This document shows, in pieces, positions 52,659 through 61,194 of a DNA stretch of 64,000 bases (position 1 is its first letter; every line of letters starts with the position of its first letter). A model generated the notes under the pieces. It was not told the DNA's origin. It did no database searches and saw only the letters and a list, made by a program, of their open reading frames with translations. Origin of the DNA: Rhodobacteraceae bacterium Alg231-04 (GTDB lineage Bacteria; Pseudomonadota; Alphaproteobacteria; Rhodobacterales; Rhodobacteraceae); the NCBI GenBank assembly GCA_900143635.1, contig FREY01000010.1, forward strand, positions 1 to 64,000, in the 5' to 3' direction. The translations under genes were made by a program, and so were the position numbers.

Positions 52659-53258
52659 ACTGAACGCTGAACAGCAAAACAAGACTTCAAAATTCACGTG
52701 GGATGACCATAGTACTTGTCCGGCCCAACGGACCTATTTGCATTGGCTGACGCGCGCCACAAGCAAAAGAGCTGTCCAAGTCCACTCGGTTGCGCGTCTC
52801 TCTTGTCCGGACATCATGCGGCGAAGTGCAGTTTGAATGGTGACGCCGAGACCGGCTGGGAATGACCGCTTCGACGATTTGAATTGCGACGCCGCATGAA
52901 CGCCGCTGCATGTATTGACTAATGCTGCGTGAGCAACCGCTGCACCAGCAAAAGGCCGGTTTGTCCGCTACTTGTCTGTCCATCCAGACGGCAGCGAAAG
53001 TGCGATCTCGGTTCAGGCGAAATCGACACCCACGAACGACCGGATTGACGACATGCGCCGCTCCACAACAACAAACGTGCCGCTGATGCGAGAACATGCT
53101 GCGTCAGCGAAGACCGAAAAATGAACGGCGGCAAAGTCCCGCGTCTTGATTGTTCTTTTTCCGCGCAGCGAACGGCAGGAACGGCGAGCTGCGCCGCAGC
53201 AGAAAACCTTGGCTGATTGCGCCAAACGGGCGAGCATGCAAAAGCCCGCTTCCTGCGC
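52659..53258. repeat. Gene-free region with decayed dispersed repeats
   Basis: No supportable gene was seen. The stretch 52830-53240 has the GC-skewed, cysteine/arginine-coding character of the other repeat gaps (ATGAACGGCGGCAAAGTCCC, GGCGAGCTGCGCCGCAGCAG). It marks the border between the catabolic cluster and the unknown island. Confidence 0.5.
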
Positions 53259-53462
53259 TTAGCCGCCTCTCGGCTCATCTGTCACACCACCTAGGTGAAT
53301 TCTGAGCAATCCGTAGTTCTGTTTGATGCGACCAACGGAGGGATAGCTCGTCCCTTCTTGGTCACAATGCAACATGATCTCTTCGAAACAATCCGAGACG
53401 ACCTGAAGCCAGCCCATACTGTCTTTACCAAGGTGCATCTCAACTGACCCGAAAGTCGTCAT
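53259..53462 (-). CDS. Small protein of unknown function, 67 residues
   Basis: I do not recognise it. The sequence GWLQVVSDCFEEIMLHCDQE and GRIKQNYGLLRIHLGG suggests a small alpha/beta protein. The pattern 'IK-x-x-Y/F-G-x-LR' recalls short hypothetical proteins of mobile elements. ATG 53462 starts 11 bases after the stop of the 140-residue gene, so the two probably share a transcript. The ribosome site is weak. Two cysteines, no membrane segment. Confidence 0.5.
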   Translation of the reverse strand: MTTFGSVEMHLGKDSMGWLQVVSDCFEEIMLHCDQEGTSYPSVGRIKQNYGLLRIHLGGVTDEPRGG

Positions 53463-53473
53463 GATCGAAACCG

Positions 53474-53896
53474 TCAGTCATCGGAGTGCTCCGTTTCTGA
53501 CTTGGTGCCAGATGTTTCGTCAGGACAAAGCCTTTCCAGATGTGCCACCAGACGGCGCATGCCCTCTTCGGTCTCAGCGGCCACGGCTGATTTCAGCGCA
53601 CTGAAATCCTCGTCAGAAAGATCGAACAAGAGATCGGCAAGCTTTTGGTGTCTTGAGCTGTCGCGGTCAAACTCCAACATAGGAAAGACTAAGCTCACCA
53701 CCGCATCCGGTGGAAACAGTCGCCTTTCTTCCTTCCCGAGATCGGAGTACATCCGGCCTGTATCAGTATCGAACAGGAGAGCCTCTTTCAGCTCACCGTT
53801 CACAATGCGGGTTTTGATCTCTGCGACAAGATCACTGTTGGCTAGCGCCTTCAGCGGACGCTCGATATCTTCGGTGATTTCGGGGTCGTTTGCCAT
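53474..53896 (-). CDS. Small acidic protein, paralogue of the 55.1-55.4 kb gene
   Basis: A 140-residue acidic protein of unknown function. It shares a domain with the protein at 55091-55441: SDLVAEIKTRIVNGELKEAL here against SDLLAEVKRRIDGGTLDAIL there; FDTDTGRMYS against LDTETCRVHS; SLVFPMLEFDRDS against QLVFPFLRYDADS; LSDEDFSALKSA against LSDEQFRSLKQSA. A disordered acidic tail (TSGTKSETEHSDD) follows. GGAGG stands seven bases before ATG 53896, so the gene is well supported. It starts a two-gene minus-strand unit divergent from the ATPase operon. Confidence 0.75.
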   Translation of the reverse strand: MANDPEITEDIERPLKALANSDLVAEIKTRIVNGELKEALLFDTDTGRMYSDLGKEERRLFPPDAVVSLVFPMLEFDRDSSRHQKLADLLFDLSDEDFSALKSAVAAETEEGMRRLVAHLERLCPDETSGTKSETEHSDD

Positions 53897-54751
53897 GGTT
53901 TGCCTCCAAATGATGATGGGAGACCTCGGACTCAGTCCGGCTCGAGCACTAGAATAAAAGCAATACTAAGGGATTAACCCTAGCCTACACACCAATGCTG
54001 CCTCCCACAGATTTCCGTGTGGGGTATCGATCTCAGTCCGATATTCGTTGGCGGGTGATGCATGAGCTGGTCATGCCCCAAGGCTGCGGGAACTCAGGCC
54101 ATGGCGTCAAGACGGCAATTGAAGAATCTGAAAACTCACCGCGTAGTTCCGGGAACCTTCTAGCATAAAGTGTGAATATGACGCTGTGTTTCAATCCAAG
54201 GAAGTGTACTCAGGCCTGGTTTAACTTGGCTCCGACAGGTCAACTTTTGCATTTCGCAGTTTGGCCGAGTATCAACCAGACCTCCTCGCGCAGATAGAAA
54301 GGTCCATAGTTTAACGTACGGTTTGCCGAACGTCCGCTTTCGGACCGGCAACTTGACACAAATGCGAGGCAGGGGTCGGGTAGGTTGCGCCACGTACATC
54401 TAAACCCAGGAACGCTTTGACGTGGTTTTCGACAGTGGAAATGTCGAGCTTCTTGACGCAGGGCACAACCAGCTCGTCTGCTTGATTTTCCCGTCAAAGG
54501 GCCAGGTGGCTCCCGCAAACGTCCACGCAAGTTGCTGAAAGTGTTTGGGAATCACGAAAGTTACTGGGGACTGGAACGTCGCCAGCGACCGTTCCGGTTA
54601 GCCTTGTGTTGACTCAGCGCCTGATTTCCGGATCATGTTGGCTATGGAATCGAAGAAGCTCATACACGCTATTCGCGGCTGCTGACCAAGCCTCAGCGTT
54701 CTCCCGAGTGCCAAGTGCTCGGCCCGATTTCTATCTACCTGGAAAACTACC
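53897..54751. other. Divergent spacer of the unknown island, mostly without genes
   Basis: About 850 bases between the two arms of the island. No full gene was seen. The only protein-like signal is a LuxR-type HTH remnant on the minus strand (54313-54500). GTGTGGGGTATCGATCTCAG and neighbours show no clear promoter boxes. Confidence 0.4.
54313..54500 (-). pseudogene. Possible remnant of a LuxR-type helix-turn-helix
   Basis: In one minus-strand frame the sequence reads ADELVVPCVKKLDISTVENH and then VKAFLGLDVRGATYP. This resembles the end of a LuxR-type HTH (LDIS-x-x-TVENHVKAIL-x-KLGV) with a few codons missing. The frame is bounded by stops and has no start. It could be coincidence, so confidence is low. 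Confidence 0.3.
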
Positions 54752-55087
54752 ATGACACATACTGACGCTCCTCGGCTCGAGGAATCTATTGAGTATTTTG
54801 AAGTGAGAGAATTGCTCTCACCGTCCTTCCTTAAAATCCGATCTCAGGAACGCGCCCAGCGGCTGGCCGAGACAGATGACCAATCTGCTCAACGAGCCCA
54901 ACGCGGCTTCACGGCCTTCAAAAACCGGCTGACGACGAGACTTGAGCGGACAGTCAATGATGCTCAACACATCCTTCAACGTGTGTTTCTTCTACTGAAC
55001 AGCGCGGCTTTGAGCGGTGGCGCGCGAGCAGACCAATGCCTTTCTGCCAACGGTACCTCGTTTCAATTCGCGCCAAAGAAAGGGTAA
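54752..55087 (+). CDS. Hypothetical protein, 111 residues
   Basis: Not recognised. The N-terminal two thirds are charged and helical (LEESIEYFEVRELLSPSFLK, FTAFKNRLTTRLERTVNDAQ), and the last third is weakly hydrophobic. ATG 54752 has TGGAAA about nine bases upstream. The stop lies three bases before the ATG of the small acidic protein gene, which suggests an operon. Codon use is plausible but support is modest. Confidence 0.4.
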   Translation: MTHTDAPRLEESIEYFEVRELLSPSFLKIRSQERAQRLAETDDQSAQRAQRGFTAFKNRLTTRLERTVNDAQHILQRVFLLLNSAALSGGARADQCLSANGTSFQFAPKKG

Positions 55088-55090
55088 GCC

Positions 55091-55441
55091 ATGTCACATC
55101 AATCAAATGAGATCGGAGACAGTGATCTCCTCGCGGAAGTTAAGAGAAGAATTGACGGTGGCACGCTCGACGCCATTCTGCTGGATACTGAAACCTGCCG
55201 GGTTCACTCCGGCAAGGGACCGAATGAGGATCGCGCTGTTCTAGGGGCAGAGAGCATTCTCCAGCTGGTATTCCCCTTTCTTCGCTACGATGCAGACAGC
55301 TTGAGCCAGCAACATGCAGTCGACGCGCTGGCTAAGCTTAGCGACGAACAATTCCGGTCCTTGAAGCAGTCAGCAGCCGGCAATGTCGAGGCTGTGGTCG
55401 AAAGCCTTGTCGAACAGGTAAAAGATCTGCGCAAGCGCTAG
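55091..55441 (+). CDS. Small acidic protein, paralogue of the 53.5-53.9 kb gene
   Basis: A 116-residue protein sharing the same domain as the minus-strand gene at 53474-53896 (see that entry for aligned motifs). It lacks the acidic tail and ends in a basic stretch (VKDLRKR). AAGGGTAAGCC precedes ATG 55091. It is followed by a hairpin (GACCGC-AGA-GCGGTC, 55468-55482) and then the AAA ATPase gene. Two diverged copies on opposite strands around an ATPase suggest a shared interaction partner. No known function was recognised. Confidence 0.75.
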   Translation: MSHQSNEIGDSDLLAEVKRRIDGGTLDAILLDTETCRVHSGKGPNEDRAVLGAESILQLVFPFLRYDADSLSQQHAVDALAKLSDEQFRSLKQSAAGNVEAVVESLVEQVKDLRKR

Positions 55442-55656
55442 TCAGCGCCACTGGTGACGTAAGGGCCCGACCGCAGAGCGGTCTACTGCTTTTCTGGTCT
55501 GCAAAAAGGTCGCCCCCCCTATTGCAGGCCGGAGTAACCCTTGATTGCGAGTCGTTCCACCGGACGTTCCGAGCGGAGAACAAGGCTGGCGAGGAACCCG
55601 CCTTGCCGCCGCCCGCGTCAAGATATCTGCGCTGCATTTCGAACATGAGGCGAATT

Positions 55657-56901
55657 ATGGATCGCGAACTGAAGGATGAACTGGAGAATTTGGCGAGGTC
55701 AGCAATCTTTCCATCGGAAGTGTTGAAGGATCTTTTTGAAGGATGGGACATCCTCGACTTCAAAATGGTCAAGACCGCTATTCAGCAAACAAGTACTTCA
55801 GCAGAGTTGAGGCAGTCTCTTGATGGCCTGTCCCCGCCCCCCGAAAGCGATTGGGAGCAGGCATGGGAACAGCGCCTCGCTGGTTCCTGGAAAAATGCTG
55901 GGGGCGTTGATTTCGGAAAGGCCATCGCCGCTTTGCGCCGGCTGCTCCTCATCACCGACGAGGCGGAGTTCAGGGCAATTGCGGAAGCATTCAAGCTTCC
56001 CCTGGAGTTTGAAGAAACTGGTCAGACTTTAGAGTACTTGGTCGGCATGACCAGCAAGTTCGATCTCTCACGGACGGTCAGGAACAATGTCGATCATCCA
56101 GAGAAACTCTTTGCCGTCCGCGAATTCGCACGGTTTGACGCCAAATCACTTGCAGCTGCGGATGCGACCAAATCCCGGTTCCCCAATGCCAGCCAAGTCA
56201 TTGATGGGCTTCTGGCAGAGATACGACGGGGATTTGAGTTCGGTGATGATACCGTGAAATTCCGCCCAACAATCATTCTTGGCAAGCCGGGTGTTGGCAA
56301 AACTACCGTTGTGCGCAGCATGGTTGAGGCCCTTGGACTGAAACCTGAAATCATCTCGGTCGCCGGGCACAACGACTCTCAGGTTTTTGGTGTCTCTGCT
56401 GGATGGTCAACTGCAATGCCAAGTGTGATGACCACTGCTGTGTTGAAGCAGAATATCCTCAATCCGGTTTTGGTGCTCGATGAAATCGACAAGGTTCAAT
56501 CAACCCAAAATGGGGACATTTACGCTGAATTGCTGCTCCTAACAGAGCCTGCCGATGCAAAGACGTACCGGGACAAGTTTCTGAGTGCCACTACTGATTG
56601 CTCGAAGATGTCCTGGCTCTTCACCGCAAACGACCTGCAGTGCATTCCTGCACCTTTGAAAAACAGATGTGTGATCTACGAGATGCGGGCGCCAACGGAA
56701 GATCAACTGCCAGCCATTATCAGATCCATGCACAGCTCCTACGCAGCCGAACGATCAGTGGATCCCAGGTTGGTTCCTTTGCGCCTGGAAGACTTCAGTT
56801 TACTCGAGCAGGATTTTCTGTGTCATGGAAATCTGCGACGGCTGCGGGAAATGATCCGGATCCTGGTGCACCTGCGCCAGAAAGAGCTTCCGAGAGCTTG
56901 A
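55657..56901 (+). CDS. Lon-like AAA ATPase without protease domain
   Basis: A 414-residue AAA protein. The N-terminal ~190 residues are helical and unlike known domains. The AAA module follows: Walker A ILGKPGVGKTTVVRSM (~207-220), Walker B VLVLDEIDKVQ (~270-280), sensor 1 WLFTANDLQCIPAPLKNRC with the arginine-finger region, and a C-terminal lid (HGNLRRLREMIRILVH). Module sequence and order resemble the ATPase of Lon, but there is no Ser-Lys protease domain. I chose ATG 55657, with GAGG seven bases upstream. It likely unfolds or remodels a protein partner, possibly the small paralogues. Confidence 0.85.
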   Translation: MDRELKDELENLARSAIFPSEVLKDLFEGWDILDFKMVKTAIQQTSTSAELRQSLDGLSPPPESDWEQAWEQRLAGSWKNAGGVDFGKAIAALRRLLLITDEAEFRAIAEAFKLPLEFEETGQTLEYLVGMTSKFDLSRTVRNNVDHPEKLFAVREFARFDAKSLAAADATKSRFPNASQVIDGLLAEIRRGFEFGDDTVKFRPTIILGKPGVGKTTVVRSMVEALGLKPEIISVAGHNDSQVFGVSAGWSTAMPSVMTTAVLKQNILNPVLVLDEIDKVQSTQNGDIYAELLLLTEPADAKTYRDKFLSATTDCSKMSWLFTANDLQCIPAPLKNRCVIYEMRAPTEDQLPAIIRSMHSSYAAERSVDPRLVPLRLEDFSLLEQDFLCHGNLRRLREMIRILVHLRQKELPRA

Positions 56902-57060
56902 GGCAGGGACGCCTTCAATAGCACGCTACGGCAAGTTTGGAAGCAAGGGCATTGGTTTCTGGTGGCTCAGAATTGTGCCGGTTTCGTCAATGGACATTAA
57001 TTTTTACCTCAGCGAAAACTCACTGCTTTAAAACTCAGGTATTCAAAAGAGGTAATTCAA

Positions 57061-57593
57061 TGAAGACACTTATAGTCGTACATCCTGGCAGTCTTTTCGG
57101 GAGCGCGGAGTTCACCGCCGGCAAGTCAAAAGCGCGAGCATACAGAAGCCAGATAATGGATGAGATTTCTAATCATCAGGGAAACCTCATTGTCATAGAT
57201 GGCTTCCTTTCCGATGAAATACACGAGGACTTCGAGGACGCAATAGAGCTCGGCTTGTCAAACGCAATTTCTAATGCGGCTAGAGCAGGCACGTTGAACT
57301 CCTGCTCTGCATTGCGTCTGTGGGGATGCGATGCAGGAGAAAGCCCGTTTGACGAATGGCGAGGATTTGGAAGTTGTACTCAGCCTCAGGTGTTCAAAGG
57401 TCAGGAAGAGGCCGCAGAGTTTCTCACTGACCGCTTGGTGACTGATGAAATCGTGGTTACCGGTGCATGGGCGACGATGCATGGCCGCTGGGGCTGCGTG
57501 AATTCTGTGGCAGACGTCATCCGATCCAAACGGCCTGGAACCTCTGTCCGGATTTCTGAGCACGCACTCTACGAAGACGATGAAAGCATCTAG
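57061..57593 (+). CDS. Unknown protein, 177 residues, alpha/beta type
   Basis: Not recognised. It begins MKTLIVVHPGSLFGSAEFTA, a hydrophobic first strand and turn as in Rossmann-like folds. NLIVIDGFLSDEIHEDFEDA looks like a second strand with acidic residues, and ALRLWGCDAGESPFDEW and EIVVTGAWATMHGRWGCVNS follow. Histidines, aspartates and cysteines in these loops could form an active or metal site. AGAGG lies seven bases before ATG 57061. It is 160 bases after the ATPase gene on the same strand. Base composition looks more AT-rich than the core genes, which hints at transfer. Confidence 0.7.
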
Positions 57594-57647
57594 ACAGTTT
57601 GCAGAGCGCAAATCCCGCAGTCTCTCGCGAGAGCGAGGGGCCATGGG

Positions 57648-57920
57648 TTACCTTTGGCGCAGCAAGTCCACGAGGCTTTCAAGAGCGGGATCCGTTGCAG
57701 GAACCTCATACCAATCGGCATCAATTTTCACGGAGATCACACCGATATATTTCGGGTGCCAGCGATCAAATACTTGCTTGGGATTCTTGCGACGCATGAG
57801 CGAGCAGATCAGGTCCCCCCTGAGGCGGTTCAGAAAGCGCTTCAGGCGCTGTTCGACATCGTAGGCGTCGAGATGGCCATGGGGTGACAGGGATGCGGAC
57901 ATGAACGGAATGTGTGGCAT
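57648..57920 (-). CDS. Hypothetical protein, 90 residues
   Basis: Not recognised. A basic middle (VEQRLKRFLNRLRGDLICSL, MRRKNPKQVFDRWHPKY) is followed by IGVISVKIDADWYEVPATD. AGAGGA precedes ATG 57920. It converges on the 177-residue gene; a 12-bp palindrome CTCTCGCGAGAG lies between them near 57620. It could be a small nucleic-acid-binding or regulatory protein, but no family was seen. Confidence 0.55.
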   Translation of the reverse strand: MPHIPFMSASLSPHGHLDAYDVEQRLKRFLNRLRGDLICSLMRRKNPKQVFDRWHPKYIGVISVKIDADWYEVPATDPALESLVDLLRQR

Positions 57921-58124
57921 GGATGTCCTCTTTCCCTGCCGCCAGGAAACCTAGCGGCGGCAACTGGCGCCATCTGGCCGCTGGGTGTTTCAAGAAGAGG
58001 TTCCGGGCCTCACGAACATTACGAGAACATTCTGGGAGCCTGATCAAGCTCATGCCGCGGTCAGGCTAGAGCCTAGGAGCGGCGTCTAGGCCGTACGGGG
58101 AGTTCCCGCATAAGTCATTGATTC

Positions 58125-58160
58125 TAAATAAAACCACCAGCGGCGCAGGCCGCTGGTGGT
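58125..58160 (-). terminator. Rho-independent terminator of nrdJ
   Basis: On the minus strand ACCACCAGCGGC / GCCGCTGGTGGT, a perfect 12-bp stem with a four-base loop, is followed by TTTATTTAG. It lies 90 bases after the nrdJ stop. Confidence 0.88.
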
Positions 58161-58249
58161 CATTTAATCTGTGTCAGAATGGCCAAAAAACCTATGAAGT
58201 GGCCATTTATTCATGGGTCCAACAACAACTGACATCAACAGTCAGCGTA

Positions 58250-60535
58250 TCACCCGCACTTGGAGTGACCGCAGCTGCGGCAGGTCATGCACCCCTCAAC
58301 CATCTGCATCTCGAACTGACCGCAAGATGGGCAGGCCTTGCCGCGCGGGGCGCCGAGGTTCACCACCTCTGCCTGCGGGTCGGATTTCAGGCCCATGCCC
58401 TCGCCTTCCATGAAACCGGTTTTGACCATATGGGTTTCAATGACGCCACCAATGGCCGCCAAGATCGAGGGGATGTATTTGCCCTGCACCCAGGCGCCGC
58501 CGCGCGGATCGAACACGGCCTTCAGCTCTTCCACCACAAAGGACACATCGCCGCCGCGACGGAAAACCGCCGAGATCATCCGGGTCAGCGCCAGCGTCCA
58601 GGCGTAATGCTCCATGTTTTTGGAGTTGATGAAGACCTCAAACGGGCGGCGGTGGCCGTTGATCACGACATCGTTGATGGTCAGGTAGATCGCGTGCTCG
58701 GAATCCGGCCACTTCAGCTTGTATGTGTGACCCTCCAGCGACTGCGGACGGTCCAGCGGTTCGGCCATGTAGACCACTTCGGCGCTATCGCTTTCGTGCG
58801 GCGCATCTGCGGTTTCACCGGGCGCTTTTTCCGAGCTTTCGGAGACAGACAGAACAGATCCTGTCACATCGTTCGGCCGGTAGGTGGTGCAGCCTTTGCA
58901 GCCCTGATCCCAGGCCTGCATATAGACGTCCTTGAAGTCATCAAAGGAAATGTCTTCCGGGCAGTTGATGGTTTTGGAGATCGACGAGTCGATCCATTTC
59001 TGCGCCGCCGCCTGCATCTTGACGTGGGCCGCGGGCGCAAGCGTCTGGGCGTTGGCGAAATAGCTGGGCAGCTTGGCGTCGGCGCCGAATTTCTCGCGGT
59101 ACATCTGCACGGCGTAATCGACCACTTCCTCTTCGGTGCGCGAGCCGTCCTTCTGCAACACCTTTCGGGTGTAGGCATAGGCAAAGACCGGCTCGATACC
59201 GGACGACACGTTGCCGGCATAGAGCGAGATGGTGCCGGTGGGCGCGATGGAGGTCAGCAGCGCGTTGCGGATGCCATGCTCGCGGATCGCGTCGCGCACG
59301 TCATCATCCATGTTTTCCATGTTACCCGAGCTCAGATAGGGCTCGGCGTCGAACAGCGGGAAGGCGCCTTTTTCCTTGGCCAGTTCAACCGAGGCTAGAT
59401 AAGACGCACGGGCGATGGCTTTTAGCCAGGCTTCGGTCTGCTGGGCGGCGTCATCTGTGCCGTATTCCAGACCCAGCATCAGAAGTGCGTCGGCCAGGCC
59501 GGTGACACCCAGACCAATGCGGCGCTTGTTCTGCGCTTCGCGGGCCTGTTCGGGCAGCGGGAAGTTGGAGGCGTCGACCACATTGTCCATCATGCGAACA
59601 GCGGTGGCGACCAGCTCCTGCATCGCTTCGGGGTCCAGCTCGGCGTCGCTCTCAAACGGGTTCTTCACCAAACGCGCAAGGTTGATCGAACCCAGCAGGC
59701 AGGCGCCATAGGGCGGCAGGGGCTGTTCACCACAGGGGTTGGTGGCGGCGATCTGCTCCACATAGGACAGGTTGTTGGCCTTGTTGATGCGGTCGATGAA
59801 GATCACACCCGGTTCGGCGTAATCATAGGTCGCCTGCATGATCTTGTTCCACAGATCGCGCGCATTGACGGTGTGGTAGACCTTGCCGCCGAACTGCAGT
59901 TCCCACGGGCCATCGGCCTTGACCGCTTCCATGAAATCGTCGGTGACCAGCACCGACATGTTGAACATGCGCAGGCGGGCGGAATCGGATTTGGCGGTGA
60001 TGAACTGTTCCACATCTGGGTGGTCGCAGCGCATGGTGGCCATCATTGCGCCGCGGCGGCTGCCTGCCGACATGATGGTGCGGCACATGGCGTCCCAGAC
60101 ATCCATGAAGGAAAGCGGGCCGGAGGCATCCGCCGCCACGCCCTTAACGTCGGCGCCGCGCGGGCGGATCGTGGAAAAATCATAGCCGATGCCGCCGCCC
60201 TGCTGCATGGTCAGCGCAGCCTCTTTCAGCATGTCGAAAATACCGCCCATGCTGTCCGGCACGGTGCCCATGACAAAGCAGTTGAACAGGGTCACCTGAC
60301 GCGCGGTGCCAGCGCCGGCAGTGATGCGGCCTGCGGGCAGATATTTGAAATCTTCCAGCGCGTTGTAGAATTTCGCTTCCCATTCGTCCGGGTTCTTTTC
60401 GACCTTGGCCAGATCACGGGCAATGCGCCGCCAGCTGTCTTCCACCGTGGCGTCGATCGGGGTGCCGTCCGCTTCTTTGAAACGGTACTTCATGTCCCAG
60501 ATCTGCTCTGCGATGGGGGCTGTGAAACGGCTCAT
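58250..60535 (-). CDS. nrdJ: Adenosylcobalamin-dependent ribonucleotide reductase (class II)
   Basis: A 761-residue class II reductase making deoxyribonucleotides with B12. Redox and radical-site cysteines are visible in QVTLFNCFVMGTVPDS and ATNPCGEQPLPPYGACLLGS (NPCGE motif with catalytic Cys and Glu). A Cys-rich C-terminus (CPSCGQFEMQMVEGCMTCRSC) forms a zinc-finger-like or thiol-shuttle tail. I chose ATG 60535 (MSRFTAPIAEQIW), with AGGAAGGAA eight bases upstream; a longer frame has no site. No B12 riboswitch fits in the 169-base spacer to the divergent DUF1489 gene. Confidence 0.96.
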   Translation of the reverse strand: MSRFTAPIAEQIWDMKYRFKEADGTPIDATVEDSWRRIARDLAKVEKNPDEWEAKFYNALEDFKYLPAGRITAGAGTARQVTLFNCFVMGTVPDSMGGIFDMLKEAALTMQQGGGIGYDFSTIRPRGADVKGVAADASGPLSFMDVWDAMCRTIMSAGSRRGAMMATMRCDHPDVEQFITAKSDSARLRMFNMSVLVTDDFMEAVKADGPWELQFGGKVYHTVNARDLWNKIMQATYDYAEPGVIFIDRINKANNLSYVEQIAATNPCGEQPLPPYGACLLGSINLARLVKNPFESDAELDPEAMQELVATAVRMMDNVVDASNFPLPEQAREAQNKRRIGLGVTGLADALLMLGLEYGTDDAAQQTEAWLKAIARASYLASVELAKEKGAFPLFDAEPYLSSGNMENMDDDVRDAIREHGIRNALLTSIAPTGTISLYAGNVSSGIEPVFAYAYTRKVLQKDGSRTEEEVVDYAVQMYREKFGADAKLPSYFANAQTLAPAAHVKMQAAAQKWIDSSISKTINCPEDISFDDFKDVYMQAWDQGCKGCTTYRPNDVTGSVLSVSESSEKAPGETADAPHESDSAEVVYMAEPLDRPQSLEGHTYKLKWPDSEHAIYLTINDVVINGHRRPFEVFINSKNMEHYAWTLALTRMISAVFRRGGDVSFVVEELKAVFDPRGGAWVQGKYIPSILAAIGGVIETHMVKTGFMEGEGMGLKSDPQAEVVNLGAPRGKACPSCGQFEMQMVEGCMTCRSCGHSKCG

Positions 60536-60704
60536 TCGATCGATTCCTTCCTGTCTTGAGTGGGGGTTTCGATACACCAGCCCTGCGACCGGAAACAACG
60601 ATTCCATTGGCCGCTGGCGAAGAAAGTTATCAACACCCTAACACAACAGATTGAAGTTTTCACCTCAAAGACTACAACATGCAGCAGACGTGAAGGATAA
60701 TACG

Positions 60705-61136
60705 ATGTCGCAACCTGTCAATCTGATCAAGCTTTCGGTGGGTACGGAAAGCGTTGAGGGGCTAATCGCCTGGCAGGAAATGCGCATGGCGCAGATGCCG
60801 GACGGCCTGCCCCGGCATGTGACGCGGATGTGGCCAAAACGCGAGGCCGAGATTGTCGCCGGCGGCTCTATCTACTGGGTTATCAAGGGCGAAATTCAGT
60901 GCCGCCAGCGGGTGTTGCGGATGGATGAGGTGATCGGCGAGGACGGTATTCGCCGCTGTGCCATCGTGCTGGACCCGGAACTACACCCAACCCAGCGCGC
61001 CACCCGCCGCCCCTTTCAGGGCTGGCGCTACTTGCAGGCTGAAGACAGCCCACCGGACCTGCCCAAGGGCCGGAAAAGCGAAGAGCCGCTGCCGGACGAA
61101 TTGAACCGAGCATTGGCCGAGATTGGCGTGCTCTGA
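60705..61136 (+). CDS. DUF1489 family protein
   Basis: A 143-residue conserved alphaproteobacterial protein of unknown function. It begins NLIKLSVGTESVEGLIAWQ, with the family segments HVTRMWPKREAEIVAGGSIY, WVIKGEIQCRQRVL and RRPFQGWRYLQ. GAAGGA stands seven bases before ATG 60705; longer frames lack a site. It is divergent from nrdJ, a core-genome arrangement. Confidence 0.88.
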   Translation: MSQPVNLIKLSVGTESVEGLIAWQEMRMAQMPDGLPRHVTRMWPKREAEIVAGGSIYWVIKGEIQCRQRVLRMDEVIGEDGIRRCAIVLDPELHPTQRATRRPFQGWRYLQAEDSPPDLPKGRKSEEPLPDELNRALAEIGVL

Positions 61137-61194
61137 CATCTACGAGGCACCGTTGTCGGGTGGCACGGCGGCCACATTATTTGCCAATCAGGAA

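Noticed and set aside
58118-59398. Long open frame (426 residues) on the plus strand across nrdJ
   Set aside because: It lies antisense to a clear ribonucleotide reductase. It is histidine- and arginine-rich with no domain, a by-product of codon bias.
60536-60704. Possible B12 riboswitch or NrdR box upstream of nrdJ
   Set aside because: The divergent spacer is only about 170 bases. I saw neither a B12-box-like sequence nor a convincing pair of NrdR boxes.
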